64,000 nucleotides of DNA, taken from positions 66,553,473 to 66,617,472 of the forward strand of contig JAPQWN010000005.1 in NCBI GenBank assembly GCA_028538565.1, given 5' to 3'. This document shows, one piece after another, positions 21,955 through 33,205 of the stretch. The position numbers were made by a program, and so were the translations under genes. Position 1 is the stretch's first letter. Each line of letters begins with the position of its first letter. The notes beneath the pieces were generated by a model. It was not told the origin of the DNA. It did not search any database and saw nothing but the letters and a program-made list of their open reading frames with translations. This stretch comes from Umbellularia californica. Lineage: Eukaryota > Streptophyta > Magnoliopsida > Laurales > Lauraceae.

Positions 21955-24900
21955 TTGTCTCACGTGACTTTTACAGAGATGACACCCTCTCAGGTTTCTT
22001 CTCCTGAGACTGTGACTTCAGGATACACATTCTTCCCGACTCATCATCATGAAGAAAACCCAACTTGGGATGATGGATGGGTCAACGAAGAAGAAAAGCT
22101 GCTGGATGCTGTTCAGGACTTGCTCCCGGAAAATGCTCCGTGCAACACAATCACTGAGGATGGCAACTCTGTTGCAGATACATCCCCAGTAGATGAAAAA
22201 CGACAGCCTCTTGATCCTGAAGACAATCTTCCAAACGAAGATCCTTCTCAAGAAGCTCTCGAAGTTGGTAGAGGCACCCGTTCGGGCCGGGACTACCACA
22301 AGAATTACAACCAATCTTCCTTTACTTATGTAAATCCTTCGGGAAAAGATGTTGTAAGCGCCCCCAGTGGCAAAAACAATGAACATGCAGGCCCTAAGGA
22401 GGCTTTCAAGTATGACTTGGTTGAGCACTTCAAACACATACCTGCACGTCTTCACATCCTGGATTTATTACGAATGTCTCCACGCACTCGTGATAATCTC
22501 ATCTCAGAATTACAAAAACTGAATGAGGATGTCGACAAACATGCCCCGCAAGTCCTCCAAATTGAAATGGACTACCGGATCAAAAACTCTGAAACTTCCT
22601 CAAAGGGAGAAAAGAAAACTGAGGGATCATGCATCCAATGCCTCTCGGTTCAAAGGGCAGCCAGTGCAACCATCGCCTTCACTAAGGAAGACCTCCTACT
22701 TGGCGAAGCAAGGCACAACCGACCCCTGTACTTCACAGGGTACATCAAAGAAATGCCGATACATAGAGTTCAGATCGACCCAGGTTCTGCACTCAACCTT
22801 ATCTCCACTTCGGCTCTTGAAGAGTTGGGCATCCCACCCAGCAAGCTAAGCCACACATCTGTATCTATCTTTGGATACGATGGGAGCACTCAAAGGCCTA
22901 TCGGCAAAATCAGGTTCAAATTGCAAATCGGTGATCTTATCTCTGAGGTCACTGTGTATGCAATAAAAACCCCCTCATGCTACAACATCCTTCTCGGACG
23001 TCCTTGGATACACGAGAACGGTGTTGTCCCTTCAACTCTACATCAATGCATCAAGTTCGTCGGCGACGACGGCATTGTACATCGTGTCTTTGCGGACAGA
23101 AAACCTTTCAAAGGTAAAGAAGTCCACTTCGCAGACTCCCAAATGTATGAAGGAGAAAAAGAAGAAGAGGAAACAGCACCCCCTGCTGAAAATCTCCAGA
23201 AAGATAAAGGCAAGGCTCCTCAAAAATCACCGGAAGAAAACAAACCCTCCGGCAAATTAGAAGAGAGTAGTCAACCTCCCTTCGTCATCTCCCTCAAATC
23301 TTCAAAACCTTTGGTCATCACGACTAAAGTGAAGAAGGCGAAACAAAAGCCTGGGGGCAAATTTGTTGTCTCTCTAGTGTCTATCATACAAGACACAGAC
23401 TCGGACTCAGAGCCAGAAGATGATGCATCGTCAAGCCAAGCTGACACTCAGCAAGTTCAGCCTGCTCTCACTCCGATGGAGACACCTGCTGATGTAGAAG
23501 ATCCTACGTCTGCTACCTTTGTTGTTCCGGCAACATCACCAAAGCAAAGACCGATCTTCTTTCATAGATCGGACGCTTCTTCATCAAGTTCTCTGCTTGA
23601 ACCTTTCCAAAATGAAGGTATGCCACAACTATCTCTATATAGTCCTGTGGCACAAGCTATCATGAAGAAAATGGGCTTTGACGCTCAGAACCCAGTCGGT
23701 TTGGGAGAAGGCCGCGGTATTCTCACGCCATTGGAGCCCGCCTTGACCAAAAGCCAGCTGGAAGATTGGAGACTCTACGGTCATGTAGAAAAGTCTTCAT
23801 ATGGGTTAGGGTATGATCCCGACACTCCTCTGAGACAGTTGACACAAAAGCTTAAAAGTCGTTTTACCGACCAAGCCTCAACATCTCAAGTCCACGAAGA
23901 CATCGATCTCCCTGGAAATCTCTTTAAAGAGTTACCTGACAAAGATCCAGGAAGCTCATCCAATTTGTACGATTTCTCTGATGATGAAGAGGGATCGCCC
24001 GATAATACAGACTTGTGCTATTCTGACCCAGAAGAACCCTCGTCTCCAAAAGAAATACCAGACTCAACAGGCGATTGGGACTATCTCATAGCAAGCCTTG
24101 AGGAGATCACCAATCAAGAAAATCCATGGAAAGGAACAGAGCCTTGGTCTGGTAATGCAGTTGAAACTCCAGAAGGTTTCGTTGAGTTGGAAGCCTCCGA
24201 AAATATTGTGGAGGAACCACCTTCGAACCTTCCGACAGAAGATCCTGTTGAAAAGATAGACTTGGGAACACCAGATAACCCACGTCCTGTATTCATAAGC
24301 AAGAATATAAAGGATGATGAGTTACCCGAGTATATCACTTTTCTTCGTGAGTTCGTTGATTGCTTTGCATGGTCCTACGCTGAAATGCCTGGTTTAGACC
24401 CCAAAGTAGCAGTCCACAAACTCAATCTTCAAGAAGACGTCAAGCCTGTCAAACAAGGCCAAAGAAGATTCCGTCCAGATGTGATGGATAAAATTGAACA
24501 AGAAGTTCAAAAACTCAAAAGCGTTGGCTTCATCCGTGAGGAACAACATCCAGAATGGTTGGCCAACATTGTCCCCGTGACAAAGAAAAATGGGCAGATC
24601 AGAGTCTGTATTGACTATAGAGACTTGAATGGCGCTTGCCCTAAAGATGAATTCCCGCTCCCCATACCGGAGGTGATGATTGACAATACCTGCGGATTCG
24701 AGCGAATGACATTCATGGATGGCTTCTCTGGTTACAATCAGATAAAGATGCATCCCGAGGATGAAAAACACACTTCATTTCGGACTCCATTTGGCGTGTA
24801 TTGCTACACTGTCATGCCATTTGGTCTGAAAAATGCTGGTGCCACATATCAGAGGGCTATGATGAAAATATTCCAAGATATGCAGCACAAAACGGTCGAA

Positions 24901-27582
24901 TGTTACGTTGATGACCTCGCCGTCAAAAGCAGAAGAAAAGAAGACCATCTCAAAGATCTTCGGGAAGTCTTCCTCCGACTCCGCAAACACAAACTGCGGA
25001 TGAATCCTCTAAAATGCTTCTTCGGTGTCTCGTCGGGTAAGTTTCTCGGATTCCTTGTTCGGAAAGCTGGAATAGAACTTGACCCCATAAAAGTCAAGGC
25101 TATTCTAGAAATGCCCCCTCCAAGAACCCTAAGGGAACTAAAAGGGCTCCAAGGGAGATTGGCCTACATCAGACGGTTCATCTCCAATCTTTCAGGGAAA
25201 TGCCGTCCATTCTCTCGATTGATGAAAAAGGGTGTAGACTTTGTCTGGGATGCCGACTGTGAAGCCGCATTTCAAGATATCAAGTCATACCTGACCAAAC
25301 CTCCAGTGTTAGCTGCCCCTGCCACTGGAAAACCATTCATCTTGTACACAAGAGCTCTTGATCATTCTGTAGGCGCTTTGCTTGCACAAGAGAATGGTGA
25401 GGGAAAAGAAGCTGCTCTATACTACCTCAGCCGCATGCTAGTAGGTGCAGAGCATCGCTACTCTCCAGTCGAAAAAGAATGCCTTGCAGTGATGTTCGCC
25501 GTACAAAAGCTACGTCACTACTTGCTTTCCAACACAGTCTACCTGGTCTCGAGGATCAACCTCTTGAAGGTCCTTGTCACAAAGGCAGGTTCTCTCAATG
25601 CCCGACTGGCAAAATGGTCCATCCTTCTATCACAATTTGATATAAGGTATGTGCCACAAAAAGCAATGAAAGGCCAAGCTCTAGCAGATTTTCTCGCAGA
25701 GCATCCATTGCCTAAAGATTCTCCACTCAGAGATGATCTCCCAGACGAACCTGTCTACAACGTGGAGACTTCCTCACCAAATGCCTCCTGGGACATGTAC
25801 TTTGACGGTGCAACCAGGACAAATGAAAACAGAAAGCTGATCTCGGGAGTTGGCATCCTCTTTGTTAGCCCCGACAAATGCATGATTCCACACGCTTTCT
25901 CGCTACTGGAACCATGCACAAACAATGCAGCTGAATACCAAGCTCTGATCCTAGGATTGGAACTCGCCATCGAATCTGGTATCACTATGCTGGAAGTCTT
26001 TGGAGACTCTCAACTGATCGTCAACCAGATGAATCAGAAATATGAAGTCAGGAAGCCTGATCTGCTGCCTTACTACAACAAGGCACAATCACTTCTGCAA
26101 AAGTTTGACATCTGCAACATCACCCACATTCGTAGAGGTGAAAACATCCGTGCAGATGCCCTGGCCGGACTTGCCGCATCAATGGCGACCCAGGAAGGGG
26201 AAAACATGCAAATTACAGTGAGTGAGAGAAGGATCCTCCCTCCTCTTAACACACACCAAGCAGTTGCTGAATGCCACCGAGTGGTTGGAAGTCGGATCTC
26301 TATCCTTCAAACTTCAATCGGCGACTGGAGGGACCCGTTCATTGATTACACTATGTTCGGAATCCTACCTGAAGATCCAAAAGAACGGGTAAGCATCCAA
26401 AGGCGAGCCCCAAACTTTCATTTGGATATCCCTTCGAAAATCCTTTATAGGAAATCCTTCAATGGAGTACTCCTACGCTGCTTGTCACAACAAGAGGCCG
26501 AAGAAACACTTAAAGAAGTTCATGCTGGTCTTTGTGGAGCCCATCAGGCAGGTCCTAAGCTCTATGATCAGATAAAAAGGTTAGGTTACTATTGGCCTAC
26601 CATGGTTGCTGATGCAATGCAATTTGTTAAGCGCTGCCAACAATGCCAAGTTCATGGAGACTACATTCACATGCCTCCGGAATGGCTACATCCTACAGCA
26701 ATCTCATGGCCTTTCGAAGCATGGGGCATGGACATCATAGGTCCTATCTCTCCCCCTTCAAGCAAAGGTCATCGCTTCATCTTCGCCGCAACGGATTATT
26801 TCTCCAAGTGGTCAGAAGCATTTGCGTTCAACGAAATGAAGACCTCATCAGTTCTTCAGTTCCTACGCACCAATATCATTTGTCGTTTTGGCATACCCAA
26901 AAGATTCGTCCATGATAACGGACCACAATTCCGGGATCATCGATTCTACAGGTTCTGCGACAAATACAAAATTCAAAGCTGTCCTTCGACTCCATACAAT
27001 CCGGCAGCAAACGGATTAGCAGAAGCCTTCAACAAGACACTCTGCAAAATCCTCAAGAAAATGGTCTCTAGTCACAAAAGAGACTGGAGCGATAAACTGT
27101 CTGAAGCTTTGTGGGCCTATCGAACCACCGTTCGAGGACCAACCCATAACACACCATTCTCCTTGGTCTATGGATGCGAAGCTGTCGTGCCCCTAGAGGT
27201 ACAAATTCCTTCTCTGAGGGTATCTCTACAAAATGACATGACTCAAGAAAGCAATGTCAAATTGCGACTCCATGAGCTGGACAATCTCGACGAGAGACGG
27301 CTCGAAGCTCGACAAAGCATTGAACTTTACCAAGCACGCATGGCAGGATCTTTTGACAAAAAGGTCAGGCAACGCGCCTACAAAAAGGGTGACTTGGTTC
27401 TTGCGGTAAAAAGACCAATGGTCTTCGCTCACAAGTCCAAAGGCAAGTTTGAACCAAAATGGGAGGGACCCTACGTCATCGACAAGGTCTTCTCCAACGG
27501 CGCATATGCCCTCCTAAACATGGAAGGCGACAGATGTATGCTGCCTATCAACGGCAAGTTCTTGAAGCGGTACTACCCTTGA
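21955..27582 (+). CDS. pol: Pol polyprotein, inner element (uninterrupted)
   Basis: 1,875 codons; first ATG at 21979. Numbering is from 21955. Protease: active-site Asp 275 in IDPGSALNLIS, ending near LLGRPWIH (~345). G-patch-like motif at 570-590. Reverse transcriptase about 810-1050, with catalytic Asp 922 (FMDGFSGY) and YVDD 984-987. A degenerate RNase H at about 1125-1230 is followed by a second, archaeal-type RNase H with Asp 1284, Glu 1327, Asp 1351 and Asp 1401. Integrase: zinc site His 1523, His 1530, Cys 1561, Cys 1564; core Asp 1593, Asp 1654, Glu 1690 (last spacing 35); then a GPY-like module (WEGPYVI) and no chromodomain. Two RNase H domains mark the Tat lineage. Normally Pol is made as a Gag fusion; here gag is gone and pol lies in a different frame from the ORF1 remnant, so how it would be translated is unclear. 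Confidence 0.95.
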   Translation: MSHVTFTEMTPSQVSSPETVTSGYTFFPTHHHEENPTWDDGWVNEEEKLLDAVQDLLPENAPCNTITEDGNSVADTSPVDEKRQPLDPEDNLPNEDPSQEALEVGRGTRSGRDYHKNYNQSSFTYVNPSGKDVVSAPSGKNNEHAGPKEAFKYDLVEHFKHIPARLHILDLLRMSPRTRDNLISELQKLNEDVDKHAPQVLQIEMDYRIKNSETSSKGEKKTEGSCIQCLSVQRAASATIAFTKEDLLLGEARHNRPLYFTGYIKEMPIHRVQIDPGSALNLISTSALEELGIPPSKLSHTSVSIFGYDGSTQRPIGKIRFKLQIGDLISEVTVYAIKTPSCYNILLGRPWIHENGVVPSTLHQCIKFVGDDGIVHRVFADRKPFKGKEVHFADSQMYEGEKEEEETAPPAENLQKDKGKAPQKSPEENKPSGKLEESSQPPFVISLKSSKPLVITTKVKKAKQKPGGKFVVSLVSIIQDTDSDSEPEDDASSSQADTQQVQPALTPMETPADVEDPTSATFVVPATSPKQRPIFFHRSDASSSSSLLEPFQNEGMPQLSLYSPVAQAIMKKMGFDAQNPVGLGEGRGILTPLEPALTKSQLEDWRLYGHVEKSSYGLGYDPDTPLRQLTQKLKSRFTDQASTSQVHEDIDLPGNLFKELPDKDPGSSSNLYDFSDDEEGSPDNTDLCYSDPEEPSSPKEIPDSTGDWDYLIASLEEITNQENPWKGTEPWSGNAVETPEGFVELEASENIVEEPPSNLPTEDPVEKIDLGTPDNPRPVFISKNIKDDELPEYITFLREFVDCFAWSYAEMPGLDPKVAVHKLNLQEDVKPVKQGQRRFRPDVMDKIEQEVQKLKSVGFIREEQHPEWLANIVPVTKKNGQIRVCIDYRDLNGACPKDEFPLPIPEVMIDNTCGFERMTFMDGFSGYNQIKMHPEDEKHTSFRTPFGVYCYTVMPFGLKNAGATYQRAMMKIFQDMQHKTVECYVDDLAVKSRRKEDHLKDLREVFLRLRKHKLRMNPLKCFFGVSSGKFLGFLVRKAGIELDPIKVKAILEMPPPRTLRELKGLQGRLAYIRRFISNLSGKCRPFSRLMKKGVDFVWDADCEAAFQDIKSYLTKPPVLAAPATGKPFILYTRALDHSVGALLAQENGEGKEAALYYLSRMLVGAEHRYSPVEKECLAVMFAVQKLRHYLLSNTVYLVSRINLLKVLVTKAGSLNARLAKWSILLSQFDIRYVPQKAMKGQALADFLAEHPLPKDSPLRDDLPDEPVYNVETSSPNASWDMYFDGATRTNENRKLISGVGILFVSPDKCMIPHAFSLLEPCTNNAAEYQALILGLELAIESGITMLEVFGDSQLIVNQMNQKYEVRKPDLLPYYNKAQSLLQKFDICNITHIRRGENIRADALAGLAASMATQEGENMQITVSERRILPPLNTHQAVAECHRVVGSRISILQTSIGDWRDPFIDYTMFGILPEDPKERVSIQRRAPNFHLDIPSKILYRKSFNGVLLRCLSQQEAEETLKEVHAGLCGAHQAGPKLYDQIKRLGYYWPTMVADAMQFVKRCQQCQVHGDYIHMPPEWLHPTAISWPFEAWGMDIIGPISPPSSKGHRFIFAATDYFSKWSEAFAFNEMKTSSVLQFLRTNIICRFGIPKRFVHDNGPQFRDHRFYRFCDKYKIQSCPSTPYNPAANGLAEAFNKTLCKILKKMVSSHKRDWSDKLSEALWAYRTTVRGPTHNTPFSLVYGCEAVVPLEVQIPSLRVSLQNDMTQESNVKLRLHELDNLDERRLEARQSIELYQARMAGSFDKKVRQRAYKKGDLVLAVKRPMVFAHKSKGKFEPKWEGPYVIDKVFSNGAYALLNMEGDRCMLPINGKFLKRYYP

Positions 27583-27980
27583 AGACTTACCCAACTGGGT
27601 AAGAGCAATGCCTGTATGGCCAAAACCTGTTCTCAGGTACTCGCTCGTCAAACCTACTCTCTTTAGAATTTTCATATCAAATGTCAAAATTTCTAGAGAT
27701 TAAAAAACAATGCTTACTTTCATCGTTTCATTGTTCAAAAACAAAAAAAAATCCAAGTTTAGGAGCCTCTCCCTGACTTGACCAAAGCTTTCGATCCTTG
27801 AACCAAAATTCATGGTTTGAAACAAAAATCCGGATTCAGGGATTTCCACCCTAGTCCACCTTACCTTTTACCGCCAAATGGTTCTAGGTCAAAATTTACG
27901 ACCCTCGTGTCTTTAAACAAAAAAAAATGGTTTTTCAAAAATCGTGGGGATATGACATCAAAGTCAGTACCCGCAAAACA
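27583..27980 (+). other. Post-pol region of inner element
   Basis: Starts with the CTTACCCA-AC-TGGGTAAG hairpin and contains the intact site (27856-27872) at which the inner element hit the outer one. No coding sequence. Confidence 0.7.
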
Positions 27981-27984
27981 AAAA

Positions 27985-28470
27985 TTTTGAAAAAAAGCAA
28001 GGATGCGACATTCCATCGATACTTGCACCCTAAATCGCAGGGAAGCGACATTTCGTCGATACTTGCAAAATCCAAAAACCGTGGAGAAGCAACAAACCAG
28101 TTGATATCCACAACCCAATTCCAAAAATCGTGGAGATGCAACATACCAGTTGCTATCCACAACCCAAATTTCAAAGGTTCGAGAAAACCTCAAATTTCAA
28201 AAATCACGGGGAAACGACATCAAGTCAGCACCCGCAAAATCAAAAGTTTTGGGAAAAGCAGGGAAGCGACGCTTAGTCGATATTTGCACCCCAATTCGCG
28301 AGGAAGCGACATTCCATCGATACTTGCAAAACCTAACCCGCGAGGAAGTGACATTCCATCAATACTCGCAAAACCGAATGAGCAAGGAAGCGACATTCCA
28401 TCGATACTTGCAAGACCATTCAGCGGGGAGGCGACATTTAGTCGATACCTGCATTTTGAAAGCAAAAAAA
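27985..28470 (+). repeat. Minisatellite 1, inner element (GCGACATTCCATCGATACTTGC units)
   Basis: Degenerate tandem units of roughly 40-60 bp share a GCGACATT-CATCGATACTTGC core. The equivalent outer array is at 38040-38580. Open frames through this array are artefacts of the repeat. Confidence 0.8.
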
Positions 28471-28477
28471 AAAATCT

Positions 28478-29015
28478 GGCTATAAACGCCAAAACCTGGC
28501 TCTTTTGCCCAAAAACCGGCTATCAATGCCACCAAACCGGCTATAAATGCCACAAACCGGCTATCAATGCCACAAAAAATTGGCTTTCACGCCGACAAAC
28601 CAAAACTTGGCTTTCAAAAATGGCTATCAATGCCACCAAACCGGCTATAAATGCCACAAATTGGCTATCAATGCCACCAAACCGGCTATAAATGCCGCAA
28701 ATTGGCTATCAATGCCACCAAACTGGCTATAAATGCCAACAAAACAAACACCGGCTTCCATGCCAACCCAAATTTTGGCTTTTACGCCATAAAATTTCGG
28801 CTTCCATGCCAACCCAAATTTTGGCTTTTACGTCATAAAATTTCGGCTTCCATGCCATCTCAAAATTGGCTCCCATGCCACGAACAAAATTTTTGGCTCT
28901 TATGCCATCTCAAAAATCGGCTATAAATGCCACACAAAAAAAAAAACCTGACTCTCATGTCAAAACTGGCTGTAAATGCCACAAAAATCCAGCTTTCACG
29001 CCAAATTCGTTTCCC
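28478..29015 (+). repeat. Minisatellite 2, inner element (GGCTATAAATGCCA units)
   Basis: About 25 short units of 19-24 bp (GGCTATAAATGCCAC, GGCTATCAATGCCAC, GGCTTCCATGCCAAC and so on). The same unit occurs two to three times in every LTR U5 (for example 5192-5262). The outer array at 38585-38970 has fewer units. Confidence 0.85.
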
Positions 29016-29139
29016 CTACCAAAACAATTATTTGACAAAAGATTTTCACAAAATGACAAAACTTTTGATCAAATCCCATTTAGCAATCGCTTTCATCACA
29101 AAAAGATTTGAGTGAGCGTAGGGAAAACAAAAAAAAGAG

Positions 29140-29260
29140 AGTACCAAAAAATACATGTGGTACCAAAACAAAAAAAGGAGAGTACCAAAAAAATACATGT
29201 GGTACCAAAAAAAAAAAAAGAGAAAAGTACCAAAAAAATACATGGGGTACCAAAAAAAGA
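29140..29260. repeat. GTACCAAAAAATACATGTG repeat, inner element
   Basis: Three to four units around GTACC...TACATGTGGTACC with A-rich spacers, just beyond the stop of the antisense gene and so probably in its 3' UTR or terminator. The outer copy (39085-39265) has longer units with an inserted GTGTTCACAAGCACTAC segment. Confidence 0.7.
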
Positions 29261-30269
29261 AGAATGGTTTCTGCTATAAAAAATCAGGAGCTCAGCCAAA
29301 AATGGTCTCCAGCCAAAGCTTCAGCTCCTCAAGCAAACTTTTGGCCTCAGCCGTCAGAGTTTCCAAGGCACGCTTCTTCAGGAACTTGCCATGAGATGCT
29401 GGCGAATGCCGTAACCCTTCTTTTACACCGGGAAGCTCTTCCCCAGCAGTTTGCCATCGTTCGTTTTCTAGAGTCCTCCTCTCGAGAACTTGACCGGCAT
29501 CTGCAACCCTGCGGATCAGAGTACTCTCCCTGTCACGAGCCTCTGTTATAGCAGCCCACTTCGCATCGACTTGTGCCTTCAAATGCTCAAGACGTTTTCT
29601 GGCCTCCTCAACTTCCCTATCAAGGACGTTAAGGTCATGCCTCAATCCGATGATGGCTAGCTCTTCCTTGTTCTTCTCCCGAACTAGCTGCTTCTTGCTT
29701 TGTGTAGCCTCATTCAGGTCAGACTTAGCCTTATCAGCAGGGTCCAAGAACATCTCCTTGAAGAATTGGTCGTCAGGGAAGCCCATGGTCTCAAACCACT
29801 TGTCACCCAGTGCAATGATCCTATCAACGATCGCCCTGGCACCTGTGACATCTAGACCAACCTCTTCGGTATCAGTGAGAATCTCCTGCACATGTGGGAT
29901 CATGCCAAATCCTGCTTCCAAGTGTCCAGAAAGGAGAGTCTTGATCCAAGAACTCAAAACCCGAGCCAGCACCTTCTTCGCAAATTGAAGAGACGAACTG
30001 GATGAAGGTTCACCCTTCTCCGCTGATCGGCTGCTCATGTCATGTCCCATCGGAAGAGTAACAAAGGAACTCTTTTCGCTTGGAGCCACTGGAGAAGGAA
30101 TCTCAGCATGAGGTATCTCCTCTATCGCGTCAGAACTGGTTGTAGGAGTCTCTACCTCCGGATCGACCTCTGGCATCCCTTGCTCTGGTTCTGAAGAAAG
30201 CAATGGACTCTCTTCTGTCACTTCAAAACCTGCAAATGAAACACAAAAAGGTATGAATATGATCCTGTT

Positions 30270-30270
<1 letters not shown>

Positions 30271-30309
<39 letters not shown>
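30271..30309. repeat. Poly-A tract in intron 4 of inner antisense gene
   Basis: About 39 A residues on the plus strand, that is T residues on the coding strand before exon 5. The outer copy has only about seven, so the tract expanded in the inner element. Confidence 0.9.
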
Positions 30310-30311
<2 letters not shown>

Positions 30312-30721
30312 ATCAGGGTCATCACTACGAAGTACCTTCTTCGACGACTGGCGGAACACTCTCTTCCTCCATGAACTCATCGGAAGCATCATCAACATTT
30401 GCGTCCATTGATGGTTCAAAGTCATCAGAATCTTGTGGCGAGTCAGCTGACAAGAAAAATGTTAGCAAATCAAGTCGCAGGCACAAAAAAAGAGAAAGCG
30501 AAGGAAGTCATACCAGTCGGAGATTCCGGAGTCATTCCAGAGTCCCTAGGTTCTTCTTCAGATGCCATAACCGGCTCCATCACCGCCTCATCGGTCGGAA
30601 CCTCAGGCATCGCCAAGTCTTCATCCTCTGCTAAAAAAAAAGCAGCAGCAGGGTGAGAAAACAAATCAGAACATGGAAAGCCCTATGAAAGAAGCAGAAA
30701 ACGAAAAAGGAAGAATCATAC

Positions 30722-33205
30722 CTTCACCAATGGTCTCTTCCCCACGACTCCTCTTCTCTGGAGGCTCGTCGACAGCCTCTGGCACCTCCTCGTTGATGGT
30801 AAGAGGGATTTCCATGTCAGGAGAGTCCTCATGTGGCCCCTCGCTGCGATGATGACTCCTCCTCTTCTTACCTCTACGGGTTCGCTTCCTAGAAGAACCC
30901 GCCCCACTATCAGAGTCAGGTTTCTCACTTGACTCCTCACTGGATGGTCTGCTCTCGCCAGTAGACTCCGCGGAAGCTCGCCTCTGTGCCGCTTGCATCC
31001 AAGCGTCGAGCTCGGCTTCCTCCTGTTCTAGCTGCTCCAAAGCCTCATCAGGTACTTCCCGAACAGCTTCAGAACCAATGACGCCCTGGTCACCGAGAAA
31101 GCCTATCTTGTGCTTCTCTCCAGAAAGGAAGGCCCAAACTTCCTCTCGCCGGACGCCATCCGACTTCCCAATGCCTTTTCCAGAAGACAGCTTTACATCA
31201 AGCTCCTTCTTGGAAAGCCCCCGATATGCCAAAAAGCTCTCCGCGAACCACTTCGTGAAGCCGGCAGTTTGGAAAGTCGACAGCTCAGGATAAGAAATCG
31301 TGGCAGTAGTGTCTTCAGCACTATAGAAAGCCCATGCATTTCTGCCATCCTGCAAACCCCCAAAACGCTTCACCATACTCGAAGGCGCTCCAACAACGCC
31401 TTGAGAGAAGCCCAACTGAAGCGCAAAACGAGAAGGTACATACGGCTGGATGTCGACGAAAAGATGTCTACGGTACACCATCGTGCCGACTCGTATGCTG
31501 AAAAGCCACTCTTTCTCTGCATTGGTCAAAGAGTAATGCCTTCCCGACCCTGCTCTGGTAGAGTCTCGGGAGGCACCAAAATCAAAAGCCTTCTTCCGCA
31601 ACTCCGGAGAAAGCTTAACTGAAGACTGCCCCATCTCGACGTCCCTGAACCGTCGGATCCTCATGCGGGCAAACAAAAGTGATTCGGATACGGCTTTTCC
31701 CTTAGCCAATCGAATCATCAGAGGATCATCATCCTGTGCAGCACCCAGCTGGTGGAAGCCAGGACAGTGGTATACAAACCACGAATAAAAGATATGGGCT
31801 GAAAATACCCTATTCATAGGGAGCCCAAGCCGAACCAAAAAAGCAGCAGCCTGCAGTTCGGTACACAGGTAGGAGTAAAGAGCGGGCACCAAAGCAAGCC
31901 GCTCTCCAAACGCCATCTGACAAGCCGGAAAAATACAATGCGGCCTGATGTGCGTCCCATCTCCACCAGCAAAAATAGCCTCACCCAGCCAAAAAGTGAG
32001 GTAAACAGCAAGATCCCTCCGCAGTGTAATGTCAGAACAAATGGCATCTGTGCTCGCGAAGAAACCCTTCAACTCTTCCTGCATGGCCGAAGTCTTCTTC
32101 CTGTCTTCCCGGGTCATGCTATCAGAAGGTTCTCGACCGTCAAAGGAGTTGAAGAATGAAAAGCCACAACTCTTCCAACTGCTGGATCTCACTTTCGAGC
32201 CCTCCTTCAAAAAATCATAGAAGGCGACGAGCTGAAAGTATAGGAGCCTGAACTCCTCTGACTGCTCCTCAAGGACGCTGTCAATCGGCATGAACTCCTC
32301 GTAGAGTTTGCCAAGGATGGGCAATCCAGTAATAGCACTCAACTCCTTCAGAGAAAAACCAATCTCACCGTTCGTAACAACGAAGGTATTGGTCTGAGGG
32401 AGGAAAGACTCCAACATAGCCATGAAGGCATCATCGGAAAAAGTCACGGTCTCCCTGAAAGCGCGGACCGCGTCAAAAATCTCGGCTTCCTTCAAAACGG
32501 CGCCCCCAATCAGCAAGGTGTGGTCAGTCCATGACTTCCAATCGGAGTCAGCATTGAAACGGCCACGAAGTCAAAAAGGCTTCACCCAGGTACTGCCGTC
32601 ACCGCTGAAAACGCCAAGGCCCACCGGTCTCAAATCGACCGACGGATAATCAGAGCCCTGGTAGCCGCTGGCTGGCATCAACATGTCCATACGGACAGGT
32701 GGCTTCTCCGCAAAACCGGAAGGTCCACCAACAAAAACCCCGGTCTTGATCACACTGGTCCTCTTCACCCAGCTCGGAGGATCTTCCCTCTTAGGGCACG
32801 TGGGAGAAAGGCTCAGGATCGAGATGGTCCGGTCAAAAGACGACCGGGTAGAAATAGTTCTCTCTTCACCATCAGCTGTGTAAGAGAACTGAAAACATCT
32901 CCTTTGGTATGTCAAGTCGTCAGGGACTGCATCTCCAAAGAAGAAGGTAGGCTTGGGCAAAACCCTCAGATCGTCCATAACCCAAGGACGGTTGCTTACC
33001 ATGATCTTATAGAACTCCTCGTCCTTGAGAGCGATCAATCGCTGTCTCATCTCATCACGATTGAGGGAATCGCATTCTTCCAAGTTCTTCTCAATAAACT
33101 GGACCTTCTCCCAGGCCTGCTGAACGGCCACATTAGAAGATCTGGCGGATCGACGAGGTACGCTTGTAACAGGCTCTTTACCCTTGTTCGCTCTGGAGGA
33201 ACCAC
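30722..33205 (-). pseudogene. Exon 2 of inner antisense PMD gene
   Basis: Carries almost all of the mobile domain. The acceptor reads CCAACCTTTGCAG and the donor GGTGAAG|GTATGA. The reading frame is open except for the in-frame TGA at 32571-32573, which splits it into 33205-32571 and 32570-30722. Confidence 0.85.

Noticed and set aside
27927..28732. Open frames with repeated NATKPAINAT-like peptides.
   Set aside because: Minisatellite translation; unit length close to a multiple of three keeps frames open by chance.
28478..29015. Short regularly spaced repeats suggesting a CRISPR-like array.
   Set aside because: Units are contiguous and degenerate with no unique spacers, and the genome is eukaryotic.
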